Shown here in pieces: positions 50,744 to 58,217 of a stretch of DNA of 64,000 nt. Source of the DNA: CAYNVQ01 sp964400735 (lineage in GTDB: Bacteria; Acidobacteriota; Aminicenantia; Aminicenantales; Aminicenantaceae); the NCBI GenBank assembly GCA_964400735.1, contig CAYNVQ010000003.1, positions 434,001 through 498,000 of the forward strand, in the 5' to 3' direction. The position numbers and the translations under genes were made by a program. The stretch's first letter is position 1, and each line of letters opens with the position of its first letter. The notes under the pieces are model-generated. The model ran no database searches and was not told the DNA's origin. It saw only the letters and a program-made list of their open reading frames with translations.

Positions 50744-50971
50744 TCATGAGTAAAAGAATTTTGGGATAATAATTCCTGCGATTTGAAATAGAAATCCGGC
50801 GGCTATGATTCCAATACCCGTCCTGAACATCCAGACAGAATAATAAATCATATATTGCATCTTTGGATTCTCGTCTTTCTCTTGCCAGGCCTCAACCGTT
50901 CCCTTCTTGATGCTAAAAGCGACCATTATAGTGCCGAAAAAATTGAGAATTAATCCTATCAATATCCACAT
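50744..50971 (-). CDS. small two-helix membrane protein
   Basis: 75 residues from ATG 50971 with GGGGGTG six bases upstream. Two membrane helices (MWILIGLILNFFGTIMVAFS; FRTGIGIIAAGFLFQIAGII) flank a short charged loop. It is the only minus-strand gene I support in the element. Function unknown; small membrane proteins next to nucleases can be immunity or holin-like proteins, but no motif decides. Confidence 0.65.
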   Translation of the reverse strand: MWILIGLILNFFGTIMVAFSIKKGTVEAWQEKDENPKMQYMIYYSVWMFRTGIGIIAAGFLFQIAGIIIPKFFYS

Positions 50972-51246
50972 ATCTTTCACCCCCAAAAATCATATTTTAT
51001 AAATTCATAGGGCAAATAAAAAGAGATTTGAAAATTCCTGTGAGCTATTCATGTTTTCCCCGTTCTGGGCCTCCTCGATAATCGGTTTTCATAAAAAATT
51101 CGGTATTTCTCCTTCTTTGTCATCCTCAACATTTTCATAGATACCCAGAAGGGATTATCCGGATGGAAAAAAAGTTCGGTGTTTCTTAATAAAGGACTTG
51201 ATTTTCGATTTGGTGTCACCCTAACATTTTGTAGGAAATGGTTGAT

Positions 51247-51558
51247 ATGAAACGAGATAGAGGAAAATTGAAGAGAAGGCCAAGGGATATTAAAGAATAT
51301 CTTCGATTGTTCGGAGATGATACGACGGTGGACTCCATCCTCCAGATGTTGAGGAATTCCGATTATTCCTGTTTCAAATGTCGGCACCTCCACCGGAACG
51401 GATTCACTTGCCGGGCATATCCTGAAGGGATTCCGGCTTCGATTCTGGCCGGACACCGACGGCATACAAAACCTATGTTCGGCCAGAAGAATAAAATCAC
51501 TTTCCAAAAATCCTTAACCTCGGAATCTTCCGAAGATAAGGAAAAGGAGGATGTATGA
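51247..51558 (+). CDS. phage-type small Cys/His protein
   Basis: 103 residues. The core CFKCRHLHRNGFTCRAYPEG followed by IPASILAGHRRHTKPMFGQK has four metal-binding candidates and the C-x2-C-H...TC-x3-P-x-GIP pattern of small proteins seen near phage packaging and head genes. The pattern is familiar but has no assigned function. The stop overlaps the recombinase start by 4 bases. The preceding 50972-51246 gap holds no clear gene. Confidence 0.75.
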   Translation: MKRDRGKLKRRPRDIKEYLRLFGDDTTVDSILQMLRNSDYSCFKCRHLHRNGFTCRAYPEGIPASILAGHRRHTKPMFGQKNKITFQKSLTSESSEDKEKEDV

Positions 51559-52142
51559 AATATTTGTCCGACAAGGAAGTAGAATTATTCTTCCAAGCCG
51601 TTAAGAAAGGAAAATATTCCCGACGGGACCTCTGTCTTTTCGGACTCATGTTGAGTTATGGGATGAGGTTAAATGAGGTGGCCGCCGTTCGGCTCGAAGA
51701 CCTCTCCCTCGACCCTTTGGACCCGCAGATACAGGTCCGGCGGCTCAAGAGAAGGAAATCCTATGGCCGATGGCATGAATTATCGAAGGAGAATTTCCAA
51801 AGAATAAAATCATGGCTCAGAGAGAGGAAAAATTGGAAGGGGTTCAGGAGCGAATATCTATTCATTTCTCAAATGAGCCGAGGCCGTTATGACCATATCG
51901 GACCGGATTGTATCTGGAGTCTTGTTAAAAAATACGGCGAGGCTGCCGGAATAGAGGATATCTATCCGCATAAATTCAGATATACGGCCGGAGTCCGGAT
52001 GGCGAGGGAGGGATTGAACGCATTCACAATCCAACGCCGCCTCGGCCATGCGGATGTAAAATCCACGCAGGGTTATGTGGACCTCTTCGGACCTGAGAGA
52101 AGGGAAGAGGATAGGAGATGTGTGGAAGCGATTGAATTTTGA
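51555..52142 (+). CDS. short tyrosine recombinase (FimB/FimE-like size)
   Basis: 195 residues, catalytic domain only. Catalytic residues are visible: Arg in LMLSYGMRLNEVAAVRLEDL, Lys near QVRRLKRRKSYG, HKFRYTAGVRMA (H-x2-R), the GHADVKSTQGY box with His and the Tyr nucleophile. The SAM-like N-terminal arm-binding domain of Xer-type enzymes is missing, as in DNA invertases. It is coupled to the Cys/His protein gene. It could invert or resolve DNA in the element; no inverted target pair is obvious. Confidence 0.88.
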   Translation: MKYLSDKEVELFFQAVKKGKYSRRDLCLFGLMLSYGMRLNEVAAVRLEDLSLDPLDPQIQVRRLKRRKSYGRWHELSKENFQRIKSWLRERKNWKGFRSEYLFISQMSRGRYDHIGPDCIWSLVKKYGEAAGIEDIYPHKFRYTAGVRMAREGLNAFTIQRRLGHADVKSTQGYVDLFGPERREEDRRCVEAIEF

Positions 52143-52151
52143 GGAGAGATA

Positions 52152-52670
52152 ATGAAACCCGAAGACCTGAAAAACATCCCAGAGGAGATAATCGTCCAAG
52201 CCGTTGAACTCTATCAGGAAGCCGAACGAGCCATTAGCAGATGGAAAGTCTCAGAGGCAAAGATACCATCCTTCGATATGTCGGAAACGATGAGATTTCT
52301 CCTGACCTGCATGGAGGAATTGGATTTTGCGGCTCTCATAGACGTGATGGCCGATGAGCAGGATGAAGAGAGAATCCTAAGATTTCCTTCCCGTCGTTCA
52401 TTGGAGGCCATGGAGAAAAAACAAACCGTCTATAAATACGGCCAATTGAAGGAGGCAGGATATAAAGAATTCACGTGGACGGAAATAGCAAGACTCTCCG
52501 GTATCGCCTCTATCTCGGATGCGAAGAAATATTACCATGAAATGAAGGAGAGAGAGAATCAGGAAAAGGATGAGATTATGAAGGAGGAGAGGGAATCTCG
52601 GCTCATGGAACGAATCACGAAATTTCTATTATTCAAATCGATAATCGAGATAAAAAAGGAAGTCGGCTGA
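52152..52670 (+). CDS. element protein of unknown function, helical, 172 residues
   Basis: Charged and helical, with a possible HTH (FTWTEIARLSGIASISDAKK) near residue 100 and a long Glu/Arg coiled coil after it. It lies 9 bases after the recombinase stop. I recognise no family; the HTH and position before the packaging genes would allow a regulatory role. Confidence 0.68.
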   Translation: MKPEDLKNIPEEIIVQAVELYQEAERAISRWKVSEAKIPSFDMSETMRFLLTCMEELDFAALIDVMADEQDEERILRFPSRRSLEAMEKKQTVYKYGQLKEAGYKEFTWTEIARLSGIASISDAKKYYHEMKERENQEKDEIMKEERESRLMERITKFLLFKSIIEIKKEVG

Positions 52671-52857
52671 GCCAAAAATTTATTTCTCTCACATCGAAGA
52701 TATAACATTAGGATGAACATGGAAGAAATGAGAAATCCAAAGAGATTAATCGCCAGAGCTGGCGACTTGATGTTTTCCATTCCCTTCTCCTGGGGAATGG
52801 AGCGAAGGGGAACGTCTCTCTTCCATTGGGCCTCCCCTTCTGAATTTCTTTCCTTTG

Positions 52858-52888
52858 GGGGCGGGCCGGACGGCGTCCCGCCCCTTTT
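52858..52888 (+). terminator. intrinsic terminator before the packaging module
   Basis: GGGGCGGG (52858-52865) pairs perfectly with CCCGCCCC (52877-52884), followed by TTTT. A second hairpin, CCATTCCC/GGGGAATGG, lies about 70 bp upstream. It separates the recombinase transcript from the protease-terminase genes. The 52671-52857 gap has no gene I support. Confidence 0.7.
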
Positions 52889-52909
52889 CAATTTCTACAA
52901 GGATTTTCA

Positions 52910-53548
52910 ATGGAATTAAGAGAAATTTTTGAGGAATCAAATTTCATGATTGAAGAGGCCAAGGATTCGAAGACCATTGCCGCCCGGCTCCGGTATCCCT
53001 TCATCATTGGCGATAAAAGGAATGGCAATGGAAGGATATACCCATCCAAGATATTGAGGAGGGAAATCCAGAGAATGAAAGCCAGAATCGCCGAGAGCAA
53101 GATTCCTGGAATGCTGGAACATCCGAAATTTACGAGCCAGACGGAGCTTGGGCAAGTGGCTCACCTCATCTCCGAAGTCGATTGGATTGAGAACGAGAAG
53201 AAAGGTGTTGCCGTTTCCTCGATTTTGAAAACGAGCAAAGGCAAAGACCTCCTCATTCTTTTGAAAAGCAACCTCCGGCTCGGAGCCTCCGTGAGAGGAT
53301 TCGGCAACGTCTCAGCCTCCGGCGAAGTCCAGGACGATTATCGATTGGAATCAATCGATGTTGTCATTGGGCCGAGCTTCGGTCGGGATGTCGAAATCAC
53401 CTCTCAAAATCTAATTGAATCCGGTAATCAATATCTCGCAAAAAATCTCTATCTGGATGAGATGAGGATGAAGATACGCTATCAATTCGCCCTGAAGGCA
53501 GGCTTTAAAGGAAGTTATGCCGATTATGGGGCGATGACAAGGAAATGA
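52910..53548 (+). CDS. phage prohead protease (T4 gp21-type, family U9/S80)
   Basis: 212 residues. GDKRNGNGRIYPSKILRREI is the standard N-terminal motif of T4-type prohead proteases; MLEHPKFTS supplies the active-site His and SVRGFGNV the Ser-containing motif. In phages this protease matures the scaffold and capsid. No major capsid or scaffold gene follows, which is odd for a prophage. The start lies directly after the intrinsic terminator. Confidence 0.85.
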   Translation: MELREIFEESNFMIEEAKDSKTIAARLRYPFIIGDKRNGNGRIYPSKILRREIQRMKARIAESKIPGMLEHPKFTSQTELGQVAHLISEVDWIENEKKGVAVSSILKTSKGKDLLILLKSNLRLGASVRGFGNVSASGEVQDDYRLESIDVVIGPSFGRDVEITSQNLIESGNQYLAKNLYLDEMRMKIRYQFALKAGFKGSYADYGAMTRK

Positions 53549-53551
53549 ACT

Positions 53552-53728
53552 ATGGCATTAAAGAAGATTGAAATATCATTTGATATCTCTGCGGTTGATT
53601 CAGGTTCTGTCGATAAAGAGAGTCCTGTCTATAAAGGTCTTCTGGATGGATTCAAAAAGGAACTCTCTGAAATGAATTGCTCGAGAGGAATCTATCATCT
53701 GAGAATCATTGATGTGAAGGAAAAATAA
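53552..53728 (+). CDS. 58-residue element protein between protease and terminase
   Basis: MALKKIEISFDISAVDSGSV... runs 58 residues to a TAA at 53726-53728 that overlaps the next ATG (TAATG). GGAAATGAACT lies upstream. A beta-strand-rich N-terminus and a short helix are predicted by eye. No family recognised. Tight packing with both neighbours supports it as real. Confidence 0.68.
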   Translation: MALKKIEISFDISAVDSGSVDKESPVYKGLLDGFKKELSEMNCSRGIYHLRIIDVKEK

Positions 53729-54060
53729 TGGCTCAATGCAAGGCCACCGCTCAAGCGACAGGAGAGAGATGCAAAGTCCATTCCCTCAAAGGGGAGGAAT
53801 ATTGTCTTTTCCATAGCGAGAGTGAGGAGGCCCGAAGGATTCGGAAAGTCAGCCGACCGAAACAGAATTCGACGAGGGAGGAGCTGCTCCGGACGTTGAC
53901 GACAGACCTGCGGAACACGAAAAATCTGGAGGATATCTCCGAATCCGAGAAGATAAGAATCCGTTCCAGGCTTGCCTCCCAGATTTCCAATCTTCTCGAT
54001 TCCCTGGATGAAATCGGCGAGTTGAGGCGGTTGGCGGAGAAGATAAAAAATGAGACTTGA
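53728..54060 (+). CDS. probable small terminase-like protein with N-terminal Cys/His knuckle
   Basis: 110 residues. CKATAQATGERCKVHSLKGE followed by YCLFHSESEEARR has the C-x9-C-x11-C-x2-H spacing of a small zinc knuckle often fused to or next to phage small terminases. The C-terminal half is helical (LEDISESEKIRIRSRLASQI). It overlaps the large terminase by 11 bases. The assignment as small terminase rests mainly on position. Confidence 0.68.
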   Translation: MAQCKATAQATGERCKVHSLKGEEYCLFHSESEEARRIRKVSRPKQNSTREELLRTLTTDLRNTKNLEDISESEKIRIRSRLASQISNLLDSLDEIGELRRLAEKIKNET

Positions 54061-55468
54061 GGATATCCGGAAAACTCTCCAGACGGCAGGAAAGAGGCCA
54101 GAGGAGGAAATCCGCATCTCCAGAATCGAAGACCTCACGCCGTTGAACGGCTATGACCCAACGAAGAATCCGAAACAACTTAAGGCTCATAAAAGTGAAT
54201 CCTCCTGGATTCTTTTCGGTGGAGCCGTGGGAGGAGGAAAGACCTCCTGGCTCGTGAACGAGGCGATATTCCATTGTCTCCAGTATCGAGGAGCCAGAGC
54301 CTTCCTTGCAAGACATGAGATGGCATCGTTCAAACGAACAACGTTCTTATCATTGATGGAATTCCTTCCGATGGGATTCGTGAAGAAAATCAACAAATCC
54401 GATTCCTGCATCGAATTCCGAAACGGGAGCCTCCTCCTCTATGGAGGGCTTGGCAACGACCACCGTGCAATCCAGAAATTGAAATCCTTGGAGATAAGCC
54501 TTTGGGGCATCGACCAGGCGGAGGAGACGGTGGAGGATTTCTTCCACATGTTAAACTCCCGACTCCGCTGGCGGGTGGAGGGATTGGATAAATTTAGAGG
54601 CCTCCTCACGGCCAATCCTTCAGCGGGATGGGTCCGGAAACGGTTCATCGAGAACTCATTCGAGGGGCATGAATTCATTCCCTCCCTTCCAAATGAGAAT
54701 CCATTTCTCCCCTCCGGCTATGTTGAGAGATTGAGAGAGACTCTTCCGGATGAATTGGTTCAGGCTTGGATTGAGGGCGATTGGAACTCGATATCCTCCG
54801 AGGACCAGCTCTTTCCTTTTGAAGATATTCGGGAGGCGATGAGGAGGAAATCTTCGAAAAAAGGTCAACTCGTCATATCATGCGACCCTGCCAGATATGG
54901 CGGCGACGAGACGGTCATCGTTCGAAAGCAAGGGAATCATATCGAATTTGCCGATATCTTCAGGAAACGGGACACGATGTTCACCGTAGGCCGAATCATC
55001 AAGGCCGCCAAGCGGGATAAGAGAGTTCCCATCAAAATCGAAAGCGTTGGAATCGGCGGAGGAATCGCCGACAGGCTCAGGGAACAAGGGTATAAAGTTA
55101 TTGAAATCATCGGGAGCCATTCGGCAAAGGAAGGCCATATCTATAAAAATAAACGGGCCGAGATTTATTTTAATTTAAAAAGACTCTTATCAGTACTATC
55201 GATTCCGGATGATGAGAAGCTCCGTTCGCAGATGGCTTCAATCCGGTACCGGATGTTCTCCGACGGCCGAGTCATGATTGAGAGCAAGGATGAGATGAGG
55301 AAGAGAGGTCTTCCATCACCCAATCGGTTGGACGGCCTTGCAATAGCTTGTGCCGAAGAGGCCAGACTCACATTTGCAGAACAAGAGGCTCTTCTTCCTT
55401 TCAGAAGAATCCTGTCCAAAAGGTCTTGGCTCATCTCCTCCGTATTGATGTTCCAAATAGAAAATTGA
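54050..55468 (+). CDS. phage terminase large subunit
   Basis: 472 residues. The N-terminal ATPase has Walker A GGAVGGGKTSWLVN, an arginine-rich helix (ARAFLARHEMASFKRTTFLS) and Walker B ISLWGIDQAEETVED, with a coupling LLTANPSAGW. The C-terminal RNase-H-like nuclease has SCDPARYGGDETV (first Asp), IKIESVGIGGGIAD (second acidic residue) and SPNRLDGLAIAC (third Asp). All catalytic elements are present, so it is probably active. It pumps DNA into capsids, yet no portal gene is encoded nearby. Confidence 0.93.
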   Translation: MRLEDIRKTLQTAGKRPEEEIRISRIEDLTPLNGYDPTKNPKQLKAHKSESSWILFGGAVGGGKTSWLVNEAIFHCLQYRGARAFLARHEMASFKRTTFLSLMEFLPMGFVKKINKSDSCIEFRNGSLLLYGGLGNDHRAIQKLKSLEISLWGIDQAEETVEDFFHMLNSRLRWRVEGLDKFRGLLTANPSAGWVRKRFIENSFEGHEFIPSLPNENPFLPSGYVERLRETLPDELVQAWIEGDWNSISSEDQLFPFEDIREAMRRKSSKKGQLVISCDPARYGGDETVIVRKQGNHIEFADIFRKRDTMFTVGRIIKAAKRDKRVPIKIESVGIGGGIADRLREQGYKVIEIIGSHSAKEGHIYKNKRAEIYFNLKRLLSVLSIPDDEKLRSQMASIRYRMFSDGRVMIESKDEMRKRGLPSPNRLDGLAIACAEEARLTFAEQEALLPFRRILSKRSWLISSVLMFQIEN

Positions 55469-55656
55469 AAGAATCCCAAGATAAGGCAAAAGCTTCTTAT
55501 TCAAAGGCTGAGTTGGAGATTTTGATGAGAGAAAAGATTGAAGTCATCGGTTATACGCCAAAAATTCAGATTCAACGGAGAAGACCCATTCCTCCTGCTC
55601 AGGAAATGGAGGAGACATTTCTTGAGGGAGGACGACACAGCAAAATTATTTCATAG
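55465..55656 (+). CDS. possible 63-residue basic protein overlapping the terminase end
   Basis: The frame continues beyond the terminase stop with coding-like composition (SYSKAELEILMREKIEVIGY then TPKIQIQRRRPIPPAQEMEE). The nearest start is TTG 55465, overlapping the terminase stop, or ATG 55525; neither has a good ribosome-binding site. It may be a separate gene or the true terminase C-terminus reached by a frameshift. Confidence 0.4.
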   Translation: MKESQDKAKASYSKAELEILMREKIEVIGYTPKIQIQRRRPIPPAQEMEETFLEGGRHSKIIS

Positions 55657-55664
55657 GAGATAGA

Positions 55665-56261
55665 ATGGCAGAGGAAAGATTTATTACGACTTTCATCAAC
55701 CAAAGCGAGACCATCATTTGGCAATTGCCCCAGAGCGTAAAAAGCGAGGCCGGAGCCTTCCGGCTCCGTCCTGGACAGACCTATCAATTTGAGAATCGGG
55801 ATGCAGAGGATATTTATAGCCCTTATGAAAAAATCATATTGAAAGATGTGAGAGGTGAGCCAGAACGACCGGAGATAAAAATCCATCCAAGGAAATCCTG
55901 GAAACCGCCGGATGATGCGGGATGGATTCTTGAACTTCGCAACGAGGGCAAGATTTCACCGAACAAATTCGTCTTATTGACGGACTTCCTCGCTTCGGCG
56001 CCTTATGGAATTTCGGTTTTCATTTATAGAATTCCTGCACGGAACTGGGAGGCGGAGTTTGAAAAAATCATCTTTAGAGAGCCGGAAAAACATCATGTGC
56101 CTGAATATGGAACAGGGAGATTGATTCAAATGGAGAAACCAGGCTCATCCTCCCGCTATGTTCGGCGGAGTCCGGAACAAATAGAAATCCTTCATAAGCA
56201 AAGAAGGAGAAATGCTGAAATCTATATGAAGGATTTCATCGATAAGGGGGGAAGAACGTAA
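55665..56261 (+). CDS. element protein of unknown function, 198 residues
   Basis: The N-terminal half is beta-rich (INQSETIIWQLPQSVKSEAG, AFRLRPGQTYQFENRDAEDI), resembling small phage structural or accessory proteins. The C-terminal part is basic (SPEQIEILHKQRRRNAEIYM). No family recognised. GGAG lies upstream. The stop overlaps a possible ATG at 56261. Confidence 0.65.
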   Translation: MAEERFITTFINQSETIIWQLPQSVKSEAGAFRLRPGQTYQFENRDAEDIYSPYEKIILKDVRGEPERPEIKIHPRKSWKPPDDAGWILELRNEGKISPNKFVLLTDFLASAPYGISVFIYRIPARNWEAEFEKIIFREPEKHHVPEYGTGRLIQMEKPGSSSRYVRRSPEQIEILHKQRRRNAEIYMKDFIDKGGRT

Positions 56262-56557
56262 TGCAACACCATTACCTTGCTCGGGAACGCCCGCCACACG
56301 GGATTACAGAGAGGAGTTCCCGAGAAGAAATGGATTATACGATGCCATATATGAGGATTTATCCCTCATATATAAATTCAATGAATGCTGTCAATCCAGC
56401 ATTAAGAGAAATGACCGCCATTCATCGAAATCCGGAGAAGACGAAGGACGCAAGGAATGATGGTTTCCATAGTCCATCATCGTCGGGAAAAGGATTAGCC
56501 ATGATGAGAAAGGTTGAGAAGATAATGCGTTCAGATTGGCCGCTGAGGAGCGGTAAT
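56261..56557 (+). CDS. possible small protein upstream of the integrase (low confidence)
   Basis: An open frame starts at ATG 56261 in a TAATG overlap and runs on to 56923, but from 56556 it lies inside the integrase gene, so I give only the non-overlapping part. Composition is biased (Met, Arg, Ser, Pro) with no motif. It may be a real small gene that overlaps the integrase, or chance. Confidence 0.25.
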
Positions 56558-57956
56558 GGCGGAACAAATTCTGACGGACCTTTTAACCGTCAAGGAGGTG
56601 GCTCAATATCTAGACAAATCCTCCTCTTGGGTCTACGAAATGATAAAGAAAGGAACGATTCCTTTCACAAAGATAGGTGGAGGATATCAATTCCAAAAAA
56701 AGAGAATCGATTCGTGGATGAAGAGGAAATCTTACGAGCCGCCGATGGAAGAAATCCTTCCAAAGATGAATTATCATCCCAGAATCTTTGCGGAGGATTC
56801 ATTAAAAAAAGGAGACGGTATCTTGGGAAAGAAGAACTCAAGATACTGGAATTTAGGCAAAGGAGGTATTTTAGCGAGGAAATCAGAAAAAGGCATTATC
56901 CGGTGGTATATTGTCTATTATGAGGATGGGAAACAAAAACAAAAGGTCATCCCTGATGCTCATTCAAAAGGGGATGCGGCTCAAGCCTTCTATCAAAAGA
57001 AGGAAGAACTGAACTGCCAGGCTCATGGAATTCGACCCAAGCCGAAAAGAATCAGATTCGACGATTTTTCGAAGATGTATCTTGAGGATTACGCAAAGTC
57101 GAATAAACTCTCCTGGAAGACCGATGAGTGCTATATCAGAATCATGAATCAATTTTTCGAAACCGATTTTCTGGAAGAAATCACATCTCAAAGGATTGAG
57201 GCTTTCAAGAGATGGAGGCTTGATTCCGGAGTGAAGAACCAGAGCGTGAATCTCTATCTGAAAGTTCTTCGGTTGATGTTGCGACTGGCCACAGAATGGG
57301 ATTATCTCCATGAGATGAGAATGCCAAAAATCAAGCTCCTTCCTGAAAACGGTAATCATCGAATCCGTTTTTTATCAGAAGAAGAGGAAATACGATTTTT
57401 CGATTCGATTGACCCTGGAGCTCCGCATCTTGGACCTATCGTTATGGTTGCCATCTATACGGGAATGAGGAAGGGCCGTGTCCTGAATCTGAAATGGAGC
57501 CAGATTGATTTCGAGAAGGAAGAGATTTGGGTGGAGAATACGAAATCCAAGAAGTCAAGGGATATTCGATTCAAATCTCCTCTAAAGGAATTGCTTCTCA
57601 ATCTCTGGGAGAATCGGATGGACGAGGAATTCGTCTTCATCAATCCTGATACTGGGAAACCATTCGTGGATGTGAGCCGTTCCTTCGATGCGACCTGCAA
57701 AAGGGCAGGAATCGAGAATCTGACTTTTCATGATTTGCGACATGCGTTCGCCACGAGATTAATTGATGCAGGGGCCGATATTATCACCGTGATGGAACTC
57801 ATGGGACATAGCTCCGTTCGGATGACGCAACGGTATACTCACTCGAGTCGGGAAAGGAAGGAGAGAGCCATTGAAGCCATGGTCAATAATTCGTTTCTAT
57901 TGAATTATCATTGGAAGAAAGAGGCCAAAAATAATGCAAGTTCTGTATCTCCTTGA
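56556..57956 (+). CDS. tyrosine integrase with fused excisionase-type HTH
   Basis: 466 residues. Residues 8-58 are a MerR/HTH_17 excisionase-like domain (LTVKEVAQYLDKSSSWVYEM then IPFTKIGGGYQF). An arm-binding region and a SAM-like core-binding domain follow (about 100-275). The catalytic domain has Arg in YTGMRKGRVLNLKWSQIDF, HDLRHAFATRL, MGHSSVRMTQRYTH with the Tyr. The usual Glu after GMRxG is Arg. It ends 43 bases before attR. It should recombine the tRNA-Ala sites; the fused HTH may give directionality without a separate Xis. Confidence 0.92.
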   Translation: MAEQILTDLLTVKEVAQYLDKSSSWVYEMIKKGTIPFTKIGGGYQFQKKRIDSWMKRKSYEPPMEEILPKMNYHPRIFAEDSLKKGDGILGKKNSRYWNLGKGGILARKSEKGIIRWYIVYYEDGKQKQKVIPDAHSKGDAAQAFYQKKEELNCQAHGIRPKPKRIRFDDFSKMYLEDYAKSNKLSWKTDECYIRIMNQFFETDFLEEITSQRIEAFKRWRLDSGVKNQSVNLYLKVLRLMLRLATEWDYLHEMRMPKIKLLPENGNHRIRFLSEEEEIRFFDSIDPGAPHLGPIVMVAIYTGMRKGRVLNLKWSQIDFEKEEIWVENTKSKKSRDIRFKSPLKELLLNLWENRMDEEFVFINPDTGKPFVDVSRSFDATCKRAGIENLTFHDLRHAFATRLIDAGADIITVMELMGHSSVRMTQRYTHSSRERKERAIEAMVNNSFLLNYHWKKEAKNNASSVSP

Positions 57957-57999
57957 CACTCAATTGGTTAGAGGATTAAAATATGTGGTGCCTCTTTTT

Positions 58000-58047
58000 C
58001 TGGCAGTCAAGAGGTCGGGAGTTCAAGTCTCCTCAGCTCCACCATCT
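58000..58047 (+). repeat. attR: right attachment repeat (tRNA-Ala 3' fragment)
   Basis: This copy matches 42389-42436 with five mismatches and has no tRNA 5' half. It marks the right end of the 15.7-kb element, 43 bases after the integrase stop. Confidence 0.88.
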
Positions 58048-58217
58048 TTTCCCCAGTTGGCGTCTTTTCTTGTTTAAGCCTAAGTCAGCATAACGGAGTC
58101 ATTTTAAGCGATTTTAATCAAATTTAGTGACAAAGGGGGAGAGGTCCGTCTCAAGCTAAGATTGACTCTCTATTGATTAATTGATATTCTTTCTTGCGAG
58201 AATCACAGGGGTTATAC

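Larger units (their letters stand above)
42389..58047 (+). mobile_element. 15.7-kb integrated element at tRNA-Ala, phage-satellite/plasmid-like
   Basis: Bounded by tRNA 3'-end direct repeats and carrying its own integrase at the right end. Nearly all genes lie on the plus strand and are lower in GC than the flanks. Modules in order: putative replication initiator with 22-bp iterons, structured RNA and ParB-like gene, HNH nuclease and AT-rich unknown genes, HTH/Schlafen cassette, short tyrosine recombinase, phage packaging genes (prohead protease, small and large terminase), integrase. No portal, capsid, tail or lysis gene is recognisable. It could be a phage satellite or a reduced prophage. 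Confidence 0.85.

Noticed and set aside
52713..52919. 68-codon frame before the prohead protease
   Set aside because: It runs through an intrinsic terminator hairpin and has no homology or composition signal.
56558..56923. Continuation of the 56261 frame into the integrase
   Set aside because: It overlaps the clearly coding HTH part of the integrase in another frame.
58000..58047. Second tRNA-Ala gene
   Set aside because: Only the anticodon-to-CCA half is present; there is no D arm or 5' acceptor strand, so it is an attachment repeat.
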